This document shows, piece after piece, positions 51,450 to 60,986 of a stretch of DNA of 64,000 bases (positions are counted from its first letter, which is position 1; every line of letters starts with the position of its first letter). This DNA is from Phytophthora colocasiae (lineage: Eukaryota; Oomycota; Peronosporomycetes; Peronosporales; Peronosporaceae), in the NCBI GenBank assembly GCA_018806915.1, contig JAGKQI010000057.1, positions 62,001 to 126,000 of the forward strand, written 5' to 3'. Under the pieces are notes generated by a model that was given only the letters and a program-made list of their open reading frames with translations, had not been told where the DNA came from and ran no database searches. The position numbers and the translations under genes are program-made.

Positions 51450-52584
51450 TAGCAAAAGATCATCACAAAGCGATTGATAACAATGTAAATCTGTTGATGC
51501 TGAAGTACACTAAAGTTACTTCTTCATTACGCAGACCAGCATCAAGTGGAGTTCTTTTATTTTAATTAACTCCAGTAGTACACAGCAGCATAGAACTTCC
51601 AGAATGACAAACAACTTCTGTGTCGTATTTCAGCCATCGCGTGGTTTGAAGCAATTCGGAGCAAACTCTTGATTGCGACTCGATGACTCGAAGGTCGGAA
51701 AAAGTCTATAAACGTGTCGCTTACCATATTCAAGCGCTGCCGAGAAGCTACAATGAAAGTCTGACTTCCTCATTGTCCAGTCGTCTAGAAACTGTGGACC
51801 AGAGGGTGCTGATCACGTCCACACGATGTTTGCTTTACTTTGCATCCTCGTCGTGTTGGGAGTCAATGACAATGAATGAAGTTTACTTTACCCAGTGACG
51901 CTCCATGAATCCTAAGCATCGCGAGAAGCGCTGAAGCGCTGGAAACAGCTTGGCCATAATCATCGCTCAAGATCGTTGGCTATGTACTGTATCCGCTGGC
52001 CCAGTACACACCCGGTACAGCACGTGTACACATGTACATGTACAGGGTCTACAAAGACCGAAGGCTTCAAACACAACGCGCTGGGGTTGCTGGAGTCCGC
52101 TTGGAGCTGGCGTCACTGATCGGCTTGGGCCAGCCAAATCTTGCAGGCAAAAGTCCCTCGTTGGCCCGTCCGATCGATTCATTCGCGCACACACATCAGA
52201 GTCTGATTCAAACAAAACTCGTTGCCTGCATTTCATCATGCACCGAAAATCTCCGTCTTGTGTGCTTCGAGGTCGCCTTGAGAGAGATTGAGACCAAAGC
52301 AGGTAGCGCTGTGTTCCAGTGCATTGGAGCTAACTGTAAGATTGAGTACAGTGCAGTACACTGTAGTGGAAGGATCCGTTGTTCGTGCATCTGGGTCACA
52401 TGCAGATGGCTCGCATCCGCAACCCGTTCCGTTCGCTGACACTGAAAGTATTCTTCAAGAGCTCGAAAACAGAAAAATGGAGTCGTGCTCTCGCGATGCG
52501 ATGCCGACCTTGTCGTACATTTCTTCCAAGGCGTTCAAATCCACTCGGCACGTCATTGACCCAGTCACGTGGAGACTTGAGTGA
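51450..52584. other. Intergenic DNA between the hAT and the MULE-SET pair
   Basis: About 1.1 kb with several short open frames (longest 135 codons at 52032-52439). They have low-complexity or unrecognisable translations and no promoter or splice support. Probably transposon debris. Confidence 0.4.
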
Positions 52585-52596
52585 CTCGGAAGCCGG
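52585..52596. repeat. 12-bp direct repeat, left of the MULE-SET pair
   Basis: CTCGGAAGCCGG, repeated in the same orientation at 56655-56666. A candidate target duplication (MULE duplications are usually 8-11 bp). Confidence 0.5.
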
Positions 52597-52811
52597 GAGA
52601 ACGCCTTACGGACACACAACAGTGCTGTAAGAGCACAATAAGTCTGTGTGGGCACCATAGAAACTGGTCAGCACAATAGTTTTCGCGTCAGCACAATTCG
52701 CAGCACAGTACAAGCTCACGATGCGAGACTCGCGCAAAAGGGGCGCGGCTAGGGCTGCTGGACGCTCGAGCAAACTGTAGTGTGGCCTACATCATTCAAA
52801 ACGGACGGCGC

Positions 52812-54662
52812 ATGCCGAGGCGGGTTAGCTGGAGAGAGGTGGCTGTCGATGTCGACGACGACGAAGCTGAAGCGGTGGTGGCTCGGCTCAAGTCGTTCGA
52901 CATCGACAAGAGCCAAGCGATGGTGTGCACTATCTGTCTGGGCACCGACAACAACCACAAAATGCGCTATCGGCTGCTGGAATGCAGCTCCAAATCGTGC
53001 GCTGAGGCGAGCCCAGCGAAGTGCCCGTGGAGGGGCAAGATGCTTACGTGCTTGGACACCGAGCGCGTGTCTATCTACGACTTCGGAGAGCACACCTCGG
53101 CCACCATGTCCCCGGGGCGTAAGAAGCTGAGCCTCGCCCACAAAGCCTACTGCCAGGAGTTGTCCGAGAACCACCTCCGGCCCATGCGCATCCACCGCGC
53201 GCTCTCGCGGAAGTTCTCCACTCCGCTCGAGGATCTCCCCCCGCTCAAGACGGTACAGAACTTCGTTAACCACTACGGCAGGACGCGGATGGAGAACCAC
53301 GACCGCGTCCGCGACCTGACCAGGTGGATCAGGGAGCACGCTTACGACGGCTCGGAGAGCATGACGCAGCCCTTCACGTTCTCGTGGCATTTGGACAACG
53401 CCGGCCTGCCCGTAGTCGGAAACGGCTCGGACGAGAAGCCGTTCCTCGTCGGCATCACGACGAAGGCCCTAATGATGAGGCTCATGGTGCCACCAGAGAG
53501 CTTTATTCTGCATCTGGATGGCACCTACAAGACAAATCAGCTTGACTACCCCGTCCTGGTAGTTGGGGTGTCCGACCGCTCGCGGAGATTCCACTTAGTG
53601 GCTCTCTTTGTGATGTCTCAAGAGACTCAGCCAATGTTCCATGCGGCGCTGCTGGCCCTTCGGCGCCTCTACCTCTGGATCGCCGACAAGCACCTGACCG
53701 TTCAGTACGCCATGGCCGACGGCGACAGAGCGCAGTGCAATGCCCTCCACGCAGTGTTCGGGGACAATCAGAAGTTCCAATTCCTGATGTGCTTCTTCCA
53801 CGTGATGAAGCACATCCAGGAGCGTATTAAACTACTCTCCTCGGGTTCACGAGCTCGGGTGCTAAGCGAACTGTACGATCTGCACTTCGCGCGCAGCTAC
53901 GAACACTATTTCGAGATGCTGCGTGGCATTTGGAAGCGTTGGATGGCCGAACCCACGCTTGTTCACTTTGCGGTGTATTTCCATGGACAATGGCTGTCTG
54001 GGCCCTTCACAAGATGGCAGGTTTTCGCCACACCGAGCGGGTTTGCGTCCACAAACAACCCGGCGGAAACCTTCAACGCGCTGTTGAAGCGCGATTATAC
54101 CCTGCGTCGGAGGCTGAAGATGGGCACTCTGCTGCGCGAGTTGAGCAACTGCTGTCAAGACCAGTCGTCTAGCGCCCGTTCATTCGAGTTCTCGGTATGC
54201 CCTGCACCAACCCTCGCACGGAGGGTGTCGGAGATGGTTCGCCAGTCCTTATTAGGCGTGGCGGATGGCCAGGACGTCGATTCTGTGCGTTCTGGAAGTT
54301 GTTCCGTTCTTCGAGTCATTTCCCGGCGTGCACGCCTAGTTCCTGTGGCGCCCAACAAGAGAAGCGAAGAGGATATCGCGGTTACAGCCCAAATGGGCGA
54401 CAACTATGCGCGGAAGGAGGTCGAAAAGGAGCCGTTCGACGGGTGGCCTGTGGATGTTCTTCGCCAATGGTGTCCTTGCGACTACAATTTCGCATTCGGC
54501 GCGTGCATCCACGTGCTGTTTGCGTTGCGCGTGACTGCGCATGTAGACAGCAGCGGAAATGAAGTGCTGATAAATCGTCGAAAGCGCAAACGTGTGGAAG
54601 TTGCCGCTCTTCCGAATCTTGGTCGCCCGCGAGCGAACGGCCCAGCGTTGAGTTTTCAGTGA
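52812..54662 (+). CDS. Mutator-like (MULE) transposase
   Basis: 616 aa from the first ATG (52812), intronless. The N-terminal part has a possible zinc-binding/WRKY-GCM1-like region (CTICLGTDNNHKMRYRLLEC, KCPWRGK). The MULE core follows: FILHLDGTYKTN (first Asp), then ADGDRAQCNALHAVFG (second Asp) and FLMCFFHVMKHIQERI; a later acidic residue in the FASTNNPAETFNALLKR block fits the third. The SWIM-type finger WCPCDYNFAFGACIHVLFAL (CxC...CxH) is near 565-585. Cut-and-paste transposase of the Mutator superfamily. No frameshift is seen, so it may be active or recently so. The stop is 121 bp from the stop of the convergent SET gene. Confidence 0.9.
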   Translation: MPRRVSWREVAVDVDDDEAEAVVARLKSFDIDKSQAMVCTICLGTDNNHKMRYRLLECSSKSCAEASPAKCPWRGKMLTCLDTERVSIYDFGEHTSATMSPGRKKLSLAHKAYCQELSENHLRPMRIHRALSRKFSTPLEDLPPLKTVQNFVNHYGRTRMENHDRVRDLTRWIREHAYDGSESMTQPFTFSWHLDNAGLPVVGNGSDEKPFLVGITTKALMMRLMVPPESFILHLDGTYKTNQLDYPVLVVGVSDRSRRFHLVALFVMSQETQPMFHAALLALRRLYLWIADKHLTVQYAMADGDRAQCNALHAVFGDNQKFQFLMCFFHVMKHIQERIKLLSSGSRARVLSELYDLHFARSYEHYFEMLRGIWKRWMAEPTLVHFAVYFHGQWLSGPFTRWQVFATPSGFASTNNPAETFNALLKRDYTLRRRLKMGTLLRELSNCCQDQSSSARSFEFSVCPAPTLARRVSEMVRQSLLGVADGQDVDSVRSGSCSVLRVISRRARLVPVAPNKRSEEDIAVTAQMGDNYARKEVEKEPFDGWPVDVLRQWCPCDYNFAFGACIHVLFALRVTAHVDSSGNEVLINRRKRKRVEVAALPNLGRPRANGPALSFQ

Positions 54663-54783
54663 CCCAGCACTCAAGCAAGTCGATTCGTCTCCTGCACTCA
54701 TACGTGGAAGGAAATGGTTGCTCAGTGAGTTCATTTAATCGAGGGAGCACTAGGTGATAGCATTAGATGCGAGGAAATACCTC

Positions 54784-56397
54784 CTACTTCTCTTCTTCGC
54801 TGTTAATGTCCTCTACAACACGCGGCGGCCAGCACCGATCACATGCGCATTTAAACCATCGCTCATTACCGTAGTGAACCGTCACCTGGGCGCCCGCCTT
54901 CACGTTCTTGATCATTTTGACGAGTACACGCACTCGTGCACGTGTCTGCTGCTCCACGAAGGCTGCGTTGGGGTCGCAGGAGTGCGAAAGAAATCTCGTA
55001 ATAGAGCCGCACCTCAAGGCGTCTACGTATACGTAGTTCTTGTTCACCGACTTGGCATTATACAGGAGCGTGTACCCGCTGTTCTCCTTCACAGCAACAG
55101 GCGGCTGACCCTCAACTACTGCAGGGAACTCTGTGAGCTCGCCGCAGTACTCACCCAATACGTCGCCGACGTCGAGATCAGTTGTGGTGTACACTCCAAG
55201 GCCTACACGGCCAGTCTCGAACAACTGCAGGGTGCTCAGAGTGCGCGGTGCGTTGCTGCACCTCGCACCGAGGTTGCAGTACTTCGGGGTGCAAAACGAT
55301 GCCGACGCCACGTTTGAGCAAGAGTCCCAGAAGCAGTCCCCCATGCACTGGCACGGGTCGAAGGACCCAATGTCCGGAAATCTCACGCCATTCCGTTGGC
55401 AGCCGGTAATGCGTCGAATTTCGGCAGGCCATGGGACAGCACGGAGCAGGTTGCGGCTCGCCTTTTGCGCGGGATCCGGGTAGATAGTACGCCGAGTGTG
55501 CAAGTTCTCCAGGTGCTCCTGCACCTCCGGGCTGCTCTGCAAATTCTTGAATATTGCAGCCTTAAATGTTTTAGCGTGGTAGATCGCGTTCCCGCTCTTG
55601 GTTATGGCGCACTTGGCCAGGTGTCGTCGTTTCCTCGATCGGGGCACGTGCCACTGCGCCCTCTTCTTCTTGGCTTGGTGGCGTATCTTCGCGCGGGCGT
55701 GGCGGTTCGGTATGGCTTGGAGGTAAGCAGCCGCCTCTGCTTTGCTAAGTCGACCTGATTCAGCACTAGATTGCGATCCGCTCTCCTCTCCAGGCGACAC
55801 TAAGTCGATAATCTGCTTCAGAGATGAGTCGGAGCCGATTCCCTCGCTTGCACAGCACTCCTTAGACCGTATAGAGGCCTCCGCAATGCTCGGAGTCGGG
55901 GTACTGCCTCGCATCGGTGTGGTGGGTGACCGCATGTGGTCCGCATTGGATTCCGCGTCTGGAGAGTTGCAGGCACTGGTTTGCGGCGTTTCCGGAACTA
56001 TTTCCTCGCGTGCATCGCGATATTCGTCACGTACGGCGTCGAATGCATCTGAAACTGCTTTTTCGAGCGCTTTATTGAGTGCGCTGGAACGTATTTCCGC
56101 CGAGAAAGTTCCCGTCACCAAATCAAAAGTCCGGAGCTTGCGCCACTTGGATACCCCAGCCTTGAGGGGGATACTGAAGCGGTCTGCGACCCGCTTAAGC
56201 ATCATGTCCGGCGGGATCACCTCCTCCGTGTCCACCCTGATCGGAAAGTCGACGTCCGCGTCGCCATCGACTCGGGTGACGACAGCGCGACGATACCCTC
56301 GGCGGTCGCCACACACGAACGCGCGCGAATAATACTCGATTACTTCCCCTGCGCGGAGCTCTTCCGGTGCCAGCTCCGACGCGCTGAGGCCCGGCAT
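54784..56397 (-). CDS. SET-domain protein methyltransferase next to the MULE
   Basis: 537 aa, intronless, from the first ATG. Residues about 10-75 (RAGEVIEYYSRAFVCGDRRG, RVDTEEVIPPDMML) could be a Tudor/agenet-like module. The middle is a Ser-rich and basic region (RHQAKKKRAQWHVPRSRKRR). A cysteine-rich AWS-like segment follows (CQCMGDCFWDSC, then CTPKYCNLGARC). The SET domain has GRVGLGVYTTTDLDVGDVLG, RFLSHSCDPNAAF (the NHSCxPN-type pocket), VTVHYGNERW and a post-SET FKCACDRC. SET/AWS enzymes methylate histone lysines (H3K36 or H3K4 types). The usual Asp before Tyr in the DY motif is His here, so activity is uncertain. Intronless, convergent with the MULE transposase and inside the same direct repeats: possibly transposon cargo. 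Confidence 0.85.
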   Translation of the reverse strand: MPGLSASELAPEELRAGEVIEYYSRAFVCGDRRGYRRAVVTRVDGDADVDFPIRVDTEEVIPPDMMLKRVADRFSIPLKAGVSKWRKLRTFDLVTGTFSAEIRSSALNKALEKAVSDAFDAVRDEYRDAREEIVPETPQTSACNSPDAESNADHMRSPTTPMRGSTPTPSIAEASIRSKECCASEGIGSDSSLKQIIDLVSPGEESGSQSSAESGRLSKAEAAAYLQAIPNRHARAKIRHQAKKKRAQWHVPRSRKRRHLAKCAITKSGNAIYHAKTFKAAIFKNLQSSPEVQEHLENLHTRRTIYPDPAQKASRNLLRAVPWPAEIRRITGCQRNGVRFPDIGSFDPCQCMGDCFWDSCSNVASASFCTPKYCNLGARCSNAPRTLSTLQLFETGRVGLGVYTTTDLDVGDVLGEYCGELTEFPAVVEGQPPVAVKENSGYTLLYNAKSVNKNYVYVDALRCGSITRFLSHSCDPNAAFVEQQTRARVRVLVKMIKNVKAGAQVTVHYGNERWFKCACDRCWPPRVVEDINSEEEK

Positions 56398-56987
56398 GGT
56401 CTTGGTCTGAGTGCTGGACGCCCGTGCAGCGCTTCTTCGGCGGATGCTGCTTCGACCGTAGATTGCGTGTGAATATACAGTACCCCAATCCGGTGTGTAC
56501 CACAGCACTGCCGGCCCAGAAGTTCATCCAGCGTGCTCATCCCGTCACTCCTATCGCGATGTGCGCAGCCAGGTATGGAGCCTGGCCTGTCCGTGCGTAT
56601 TGTGGAGATGGGCTACTGTGTTTTTCAGATTCTGACATGTGAAAGTTATATTTCCTCGGAAGCCGGTCTCACTTGCAGAGACGCGTTTGGGGCTGAGATC
56701 TCGACTTGTCCTCTCTGTTTTCCGCCTGGTCTCTCGAGCATCTGCTCCCCGTGCTGTTTGCGTTCGCCTCGCCAGCTTCCGCGTCACTGACCCGGTGGGA
56801 ACGGCGCACAGCTCAAAAGTCGAGCAGAGAGGCGGCCTGAGTTTTAGCTGCTGCTTTCGTTCCTTGCTCCATTCACCATTGAACAGCGCGGACTCGCGTA
56901 CTGGCAATCACTTGCTGTGTCCTCCAACCGAGACGTCTCGAACCTCTTCAACACTCGCTTGGCCCAATTTTAATCGACGCTTCATTC
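56398..56987. other. Divergent upstream region of the SET and bZIP genes
   Basis: This holds the SET promoter side, the right 12-bp direct repeat (56655-56666) and the bZIP upstream region. A minus-strand frame at 56551-56907 and a plus frame at 56639-57118 overlap here without any recognisable protein. A CCCAATTTTAATCG motif is at 56963. Confidence 0.4.
56655..56666. repeat. 12-bp direct repeat, right of the MULE-SET pair
   Basis: CTCGGAAGCCGG, same orientation as 52585-52596. Confidence 0.5.
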
Positions 56988-58293
56988 ATGTTCGCCAAAA
57001 CGCGCGTGTACGTGGGGGACGAGGAGCGGCGACGCAAGCAGCGCGACCTCAAACGGCGGTACCGAGAACGTCGCAAAGTAAGTGGCTCAACTTGTGCGGT
57101 GCCAGTCCGGAATACTGACGTTCCCCGTGTAGAATGACGTGCAGGCCATGCAGCAGCAGGTGACGCAGTTGGAGGCCCGATACGACGCGTTGCTCCACAC
57201 ACAGCAGCAAACGGCCATGACGTCGTGTCGAGCGCCGTCACCGCTCGAACAGCAATACGCAGAGGCCACGAATGAACTCAACGCGTTGCGGCGGCAGATT
57301 GCAGTGACCAAGCAGAAATTGGCCGAGTTCGACGGCTTTGCGTCCTCCTTGGAAGTTTATTTGACGGACTTTGACGCGCCGTCTGCCATCACTGCAGCCT
57401 CGTTGGCTTCCAAGAGCTCCTTGCTCATGGCGCCGTCACTCCCGGATCCGACACCTGCCTCGCCACACGCACGCCTGACCGAGCGCGAGTGTCAAGAGAT
57501 GATCAAGAAATGCTACTACGAGATCTTTGACCGGCGGTTCCGCGGCCAGTGCCTGAGCTCAGGCATGAACATGCTCGGCTGGGAGGACCAAATGTTCCTG
57601 GACGGCTCGACGCTGCAGTTTTCCATGTCCAAACAGGTCACGGGCATGTCGGCCAACACACTCATGCAGAAGACGTGGGACATCGTGACTACGGAGCAGC
57701 ATATGCGTACGATCCAGTACTCGACTCTGGGCGTGAAAGTCCTGCACAAGATCAATGAAGACACACTCGTGATCCAGCGGTGCGTGCACCACCCGCAGCT
57801 CAAAACTGTCAACTGGAACAACATGGTCATGTTCCGTCTGCGCAGCCCACGAGGGTACGTCGTGGCCTACCAGACGATCAACCATCCAGCGTACGCTGAG
57901 GGTTACACTGAGTACTTCACAGGGCACGAAGATATCGTGGCGGAGGACTTGCAGCCCAAATTCTCTCGCGTTAACACGTTGCAGTGGTTCCTCTTTGAAG
58001 AAGACGACAATCTCGACTTCGACATGGACAGTGGCGGTTCTGACCTCGAGTTGCTCGGCTCCAGTGACGGTGAGGAGTCCTCTTCGCCCAGTGTCAAGAA
58101 GGAGATCCTACCTAGGGGGCGTAGGGCTCTACAGCCGCAGTCAAATCAGCGAATGTCGGGTGGTGTCAAAGTCTCTTTTGGGGGGAAAGTGGACAACCGA
58201 GATACGTCCTTCGCCCGCTTCTATATGTTCGAGGTGCTCACGTACATTATCCGCTGGGAGAACGCCGTAGGTTCTGCCCGACTCACGTTTTAA
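56988..58293 (+). CDS. bZIP protein with START-like C-terminal domain
   Basis: Two exons, 56988-57077 and 57133-58293 (55-bp intron, phase 0), 416 aa. The basic region is on the first exon and junction (RRRKQRDLKRRYRERRK). The heptad zipper follows (VQAMQQQVTQLEARYDALL), then a second helix (NELNALRRQIAVTKQKL). Residues about 140-300 look like the START-like domain common in oomycete bZIP-type and related proteins (MIKKCYYEIFDRR, GWEDQMFLDG, LHKINEDTLVIQR, HEDIVAEDLQPKFSRVNTLQWFLFEE). The end is acidic and Ser-rich. It should be a nuclear DNA-binding regulator, perhaps ligand-responsive; the latter is an inference. The basic region lacks the classical NxxAA core, so DNA specificity may be unusual. 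Confidence 0.8.
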
Positions 58294-58566
58294 TCACTCT
58301 TATGAAGTCCTGTAGTTCTGTTTAACACTAAATTAATGGTCGCTGAAAAACTCGTCATCTTCCTACATGTACTCCGCCATGACGATGGCCTACAGTATAC
58401 TAGTACGTCGTTGTCTACAGTGTCATCCCATCCTCAGCTTGACCGACGTTGAAGTCGTTCAGCTCACATTGAACTGGTTGAAGTCATCCCATCGCTCACT
58501 TGCATCAACATTTCAGTCCGATGGTAGATCAGTCCTAAGGTCATTGGTTCGAGCTCTGACCAAGCT
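58294..58566. other. Intergenic region before the sarcosine-oxidase-like gene
   Basis: No gene seen. It ends in a near-perfect initiator at 58567. Confidence 0.5.
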
Positions 58567-58582
58567 GCTCATTTCCACTTTT
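58567..58582 (+). promoter_or_regulatory. Oomycete initiator, sarcosine-oxidase-like gene
   Basis: GCTCATTTCCACTTTT, the best match to the oomycete composite in the window. The predicted start A58571 is 56 nt before the ATG. Confidence 0.65.
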
Positions 58583-58626
58583 CCACCCTCGTGACCAAGC
58601 TTCCCACTCCCTCCTCTTCCTCCCTA

Positions 58627-59847
58627 ATGGATCCTCTCTATGACGTCGTGATCGTCGGTGCTGGCCTTATGGGAAGTGCCGCCGCCTACTACGCAGCTAA
58701 AGATGGCAAACGCGTGCTGGTGCTCGAGCAGTTCGAGCTACTGCACGGCAAAGGTTCGAGCCACGGCACCAGCCGTATCTTCCGCGTGGCCTACCCGATC
58801 GACACGTACACGGAGTTGAGTCTGCAGTCTCTGGACTTGTGGCGTGACATTGAGAAGGAGAACGGTGTAGAGCTGATCCGCATGACGGGAGAATTGGACT
58901 TCGCCCCCACTAGGAACGACGAGATCCGCGGCGTCGAGGAGACGTTAACGAGGTTCAACGTGCCGTTCGAAGTGCTGAACGGGACGCAAGTGAACGAGCG
59001 ATTCCCTGGTTTCTCTCTGAGCCCAAACAGCCACGCGGTGTACAACCCGTTGGCAGGTGTACTGAACCCCACGTTGGCGATGGCCACGATGCAGAAGGTG
59101 GCCAAGTCTTTGGGCACGGAATTCCGTGAACACAGTGCTGTGAAGAGTGTCGTGGGCGAGCACTGGTCGGGAGGAGCTCCCGTTGCAGTCGTCACACTGG
59201 CGAACGGTACGGAAGTGCGTGGCCGGCAGTGTATCGTCACTGCTGGACCGTGGACGGAGAAGCTGTTGAAGCTGTCTGGATCGTCGGACAAAGTGGATCT
59301 ACAGCCGATCGCCACGTTCGGACAGTACTGGAGGTGCAAGCAGGAACTGTACACGCCCGACAAGTTCCCAGTGTTTATCAAGTACGAGTACCCTGAGATC
59401 TACGGTTTGCCCATGATGAACGCCCACGAAGGCGTCAAGATCTGCCGCCACGACGGTCCGGACGTAAATCCCGACGGCCGCCAGGGAGTGATGCAGCCGG
59501 AGGATGCAGACGTTCAACTGCGGGCGTTCGTTGCTGAGAACTTCTCGAACGTCGACTCGAGCTCGCCCAACCAGGTGGATCACTGCATGTACACGATGAC
59601 GCCGGACTCACATTTCATCATCGACTACCTCCCAGTTCGGGCTAGCACTACGTCCCCATCTACGACCAAGAGCGTCATTGTTGGCGCCGGTTTCAGTGGC
59701 CACGGAGCGAAGATGACCCCCGTGATCGGACGGATCCTCGCAGATCTGGCTGTTAAGGGGCAGACTAAGTACTCGACTGAGCTGTTCCGAGTCACTCGAG
59801 AGGCTGAACACCAGGAACACTACTCGTTCCCCAAGAGCAACTTGTAA
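58627..59847 (+). CDS. Sarcosine / pipecolate oxidase-like flavoenzyme (DAO family)
   Basis: 406 aa, single exon. N-terminal Rossmann motif VVIVGAGLMGSAAAYY (GxGxxG at 11-16), then the typical GSSHGTSRIFR segment that lines the flavin. Cys320 in DHCMYTMTPD corresponds to the covalent FAD-linking cysteine of monomeric sarcosine oxidases and PIPOX. The C-terminal flavin motif is VIVGAGFSGHGAKMTPVIG. These enzymes oxidise N-methyl amino acids or L-pipecolate with O2, producing H2O2, usually in peroxisomes. The C-terminus SNL is at best a weak type-1 peroxisomal signal. The exact substrate cannot be told from sequence. The first ATG follows a strong initiator; the in-frame GTG at 58591 is inside the leader. 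Confidence 0.92.
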   Translation: MDPLYDVVIVGAGLMGSAAAYYAAKDGKRVLVLEQFELLHGKGSSHGTSRIFRVAYPIDTYTELSLQSLDLWRDIEKENGVELIRMTGELDFAPTRNDEIRGVEETLTRFNVPFEVLNGTQVNERFPGFSLSPNSHAVYNPLAGVLNPTLAMATMQKVAKSLGTEFREHSAVKSVVGEHWSGGAPVAVVTLANGTEVRGRQCIVTAGPWTEKLLKLSGSSDKVDLQPIATFGQYWRCKQELYTPDKFPVFIKYEYPEIYGLPMMNAHEGVKICRHDGPDVNPDGRQGVMQPEDADVQLRAFVAENFSNVDSSSPNQVDHCMYTMTPDSHFIIDYLPVRASTTSPSTTKSVIVGAGFSGHGAKMTPVIGRILADLAVKGQTKYSTELFRVTREAEHQEHYSFPKSNL

Positions 59848-59957
59848 GAAGCCGTAGGAGCGAGCACCTTGTTATCACGTGTTGTAAAACTCAAAACTAA
59901 TGCAAAATCATGCTGGAAGGTAAGGTTAGCTGTCGCCTACTTCTTGAACGAACCATT

Positions 59958-60986
59958 TCAACACGTGGGAGTGGCCACCGTCTCAAGGTACAGACTAGGG
60001 CTCAGAACACGCTGTCGCTGCTTGTAGACAACGACGGCGGCAATGGCAGCAACAGCAGCGACGGCGCCGACGACTGCGAACTCTTCAACCGTAAAACCGG
60101 TTGAATCGGATTGCGAGTCCTCGTTCTTCTCGGCAGTGTACGTAGTAATTGTCTGTGTGGTACCGTCCATCGAGTCGTAAAACGCTTCGGATGAGGTCGA
60201 GTTATCCGACGGAAGGGAAAAACTCGGGCATGGAGTTGTATCCACATCTTCAGTCGAGACACTCGAGGTGATAGGGAGACTTGAACACGGGGTGGAGCCA
60301 CTCGATGCCAGCTCGAGCGTTGGGCATGGAGTTTCTGTCGGATACCCTTCACCAGTTAAAGATGCTGCCGGGTGAATATCGTCTGAACTGTCAGATGCAA
60401 GAGCGAGAGTGGGGCAGGGAGTTTCCGTAGAGGACGAGTGAGTAGCATCCTCACTGTCGGGGCTTTCAGACACAAGAGCGAGCGTTGGGCATGGGGTGTC
60501 CTGAGTCTCTCCATGCGTGTGGGAGCTCTCTGATGCCAAAGCGAGTGTCGGACACGGGGTTTCCGCTGCAAGAGCAAGTGTCGGACATGGAGTCTCCGTT
60601 ACAGAGTCATAGACGCATCCCCACGCCCCAGTCTTGATCTTGACACACACGGCATCCGACGGAGCAACACACGTTCCTGCCCCCGTCCAACTCGGAAGTG
60701 CATCATGGCAGTCCTTCGCGGCTGAAGAACCGGCAACAGGGCACAACGTCCCGGCGGGGGTGTCGCCCGATCCACTGCAGATGGGTCCTTCGATACAGTA
60801 CGTCGCATCAGTTTCCACCGACACCTCAATGCAGGACGACGAAGCTTGAGGCGATGACGTCGTTGGAGAGAGCGTCAGTGCAGCTGATGCCATTGTCGTT
60901 GTTGCAGGGGTGACCGAAGGCGTGGAATGATCAGCCATTGCCACACTAGTCAGGATGGCGAAGGCAATTGTGCTGGCGACCTTCAT
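59958..60986 (-). CDS. Mucin-like surface protein with TPCPTLAL repeats
   Basis: 342 aa, single exon. Signal peptide at 1-18 (MKVASTIAFAILTSVAMA), a Thr/Ser/Pro-rich segment, then a cysteine-rich module (about 50-125: SSCIEVSVETDATYCIEGPICSGSG split over several Cys, ending GAWGCVYD). Six TPCPTLAL-type repeats follow (the last two vary: TPCPTLEL, TPCPSFSL), separated by acidic Ser/Asp linkers. A membrane helix (AVVGAVAAVAAIAAVVVY) lies near residue 305-322, with a short basic tail. This is the layout of a type-I, likely O-glycosylated cell-surface protein. Similar mucin-like proteins occur on oomycete spores and cysts. No enzymatic domain is seen; the repeat number may vary between strains. 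Confidence 0.82.
   Translation of the reverse strand: MKVASTIAFAILTSVAMADHSTPSVTPATTTMASAALTLSPTTSSPQASSSCIEVSVETDATYCIEGPICSGSGDTPAGTLCPVAGSSAAKDCHDALPSWTGAGTCVAPSDAVCVKIKTGAWGCVYDSVTETPCPTLALAAETPCPTLALASESSHTHGETQDTPCPTLALVSESPDSEDATHSSSTETPCPTLALASDSSDDIHPAASLTGEGYPTETPCPTLELASSGSTPCSSLPITSSVSTEDVDTTPCPSFSLPSDNSTSSEAFYDSMDGTTQTITTYTAEKNEDSQSDSTGFTVEEFAVVGAVAAVAAIAAVVVYKQRQRVLSPSLYLETVATPTC

Larger units (their letters stand above)
52597..56654. mobile_element. Candidate MULE element carrying transposase and SET methyltransferase
   Basis: The interval between the 12-bp direct repeats is 4058 bp. It contains exactly two intronless convergent ORFs, with 215 and 257 bp of non-coding DNA at the ends. 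I could not find terminal inverted repeats by eye, so this would be a non-TIR MULE or a coincidence. The left end has short direct repeats (GTCAGCACAAT near 52677 and 52689). Confidence 0.4.

Noticed and set aside
52032..52439. 135-codon plus-strand frame right of the hAT
   Set aside because: No homology recognised, no promoter; probably chance in GC-rich debris.
52597..56654. Terminal inverted repeats for the MULE-SET interval
   Set aside because: The inner ends (GAGAACGCC and GAAATATAAC) do not match, so no TIR is claimed; only the 12-bp direct repeat supports the element.
59839..59847. C-terminal SNL as a peroxisomal targeting signal
   Set aside because: It does not fit the usual S-K-L-type pattern well enough to call, so it is only mentioned as weak.
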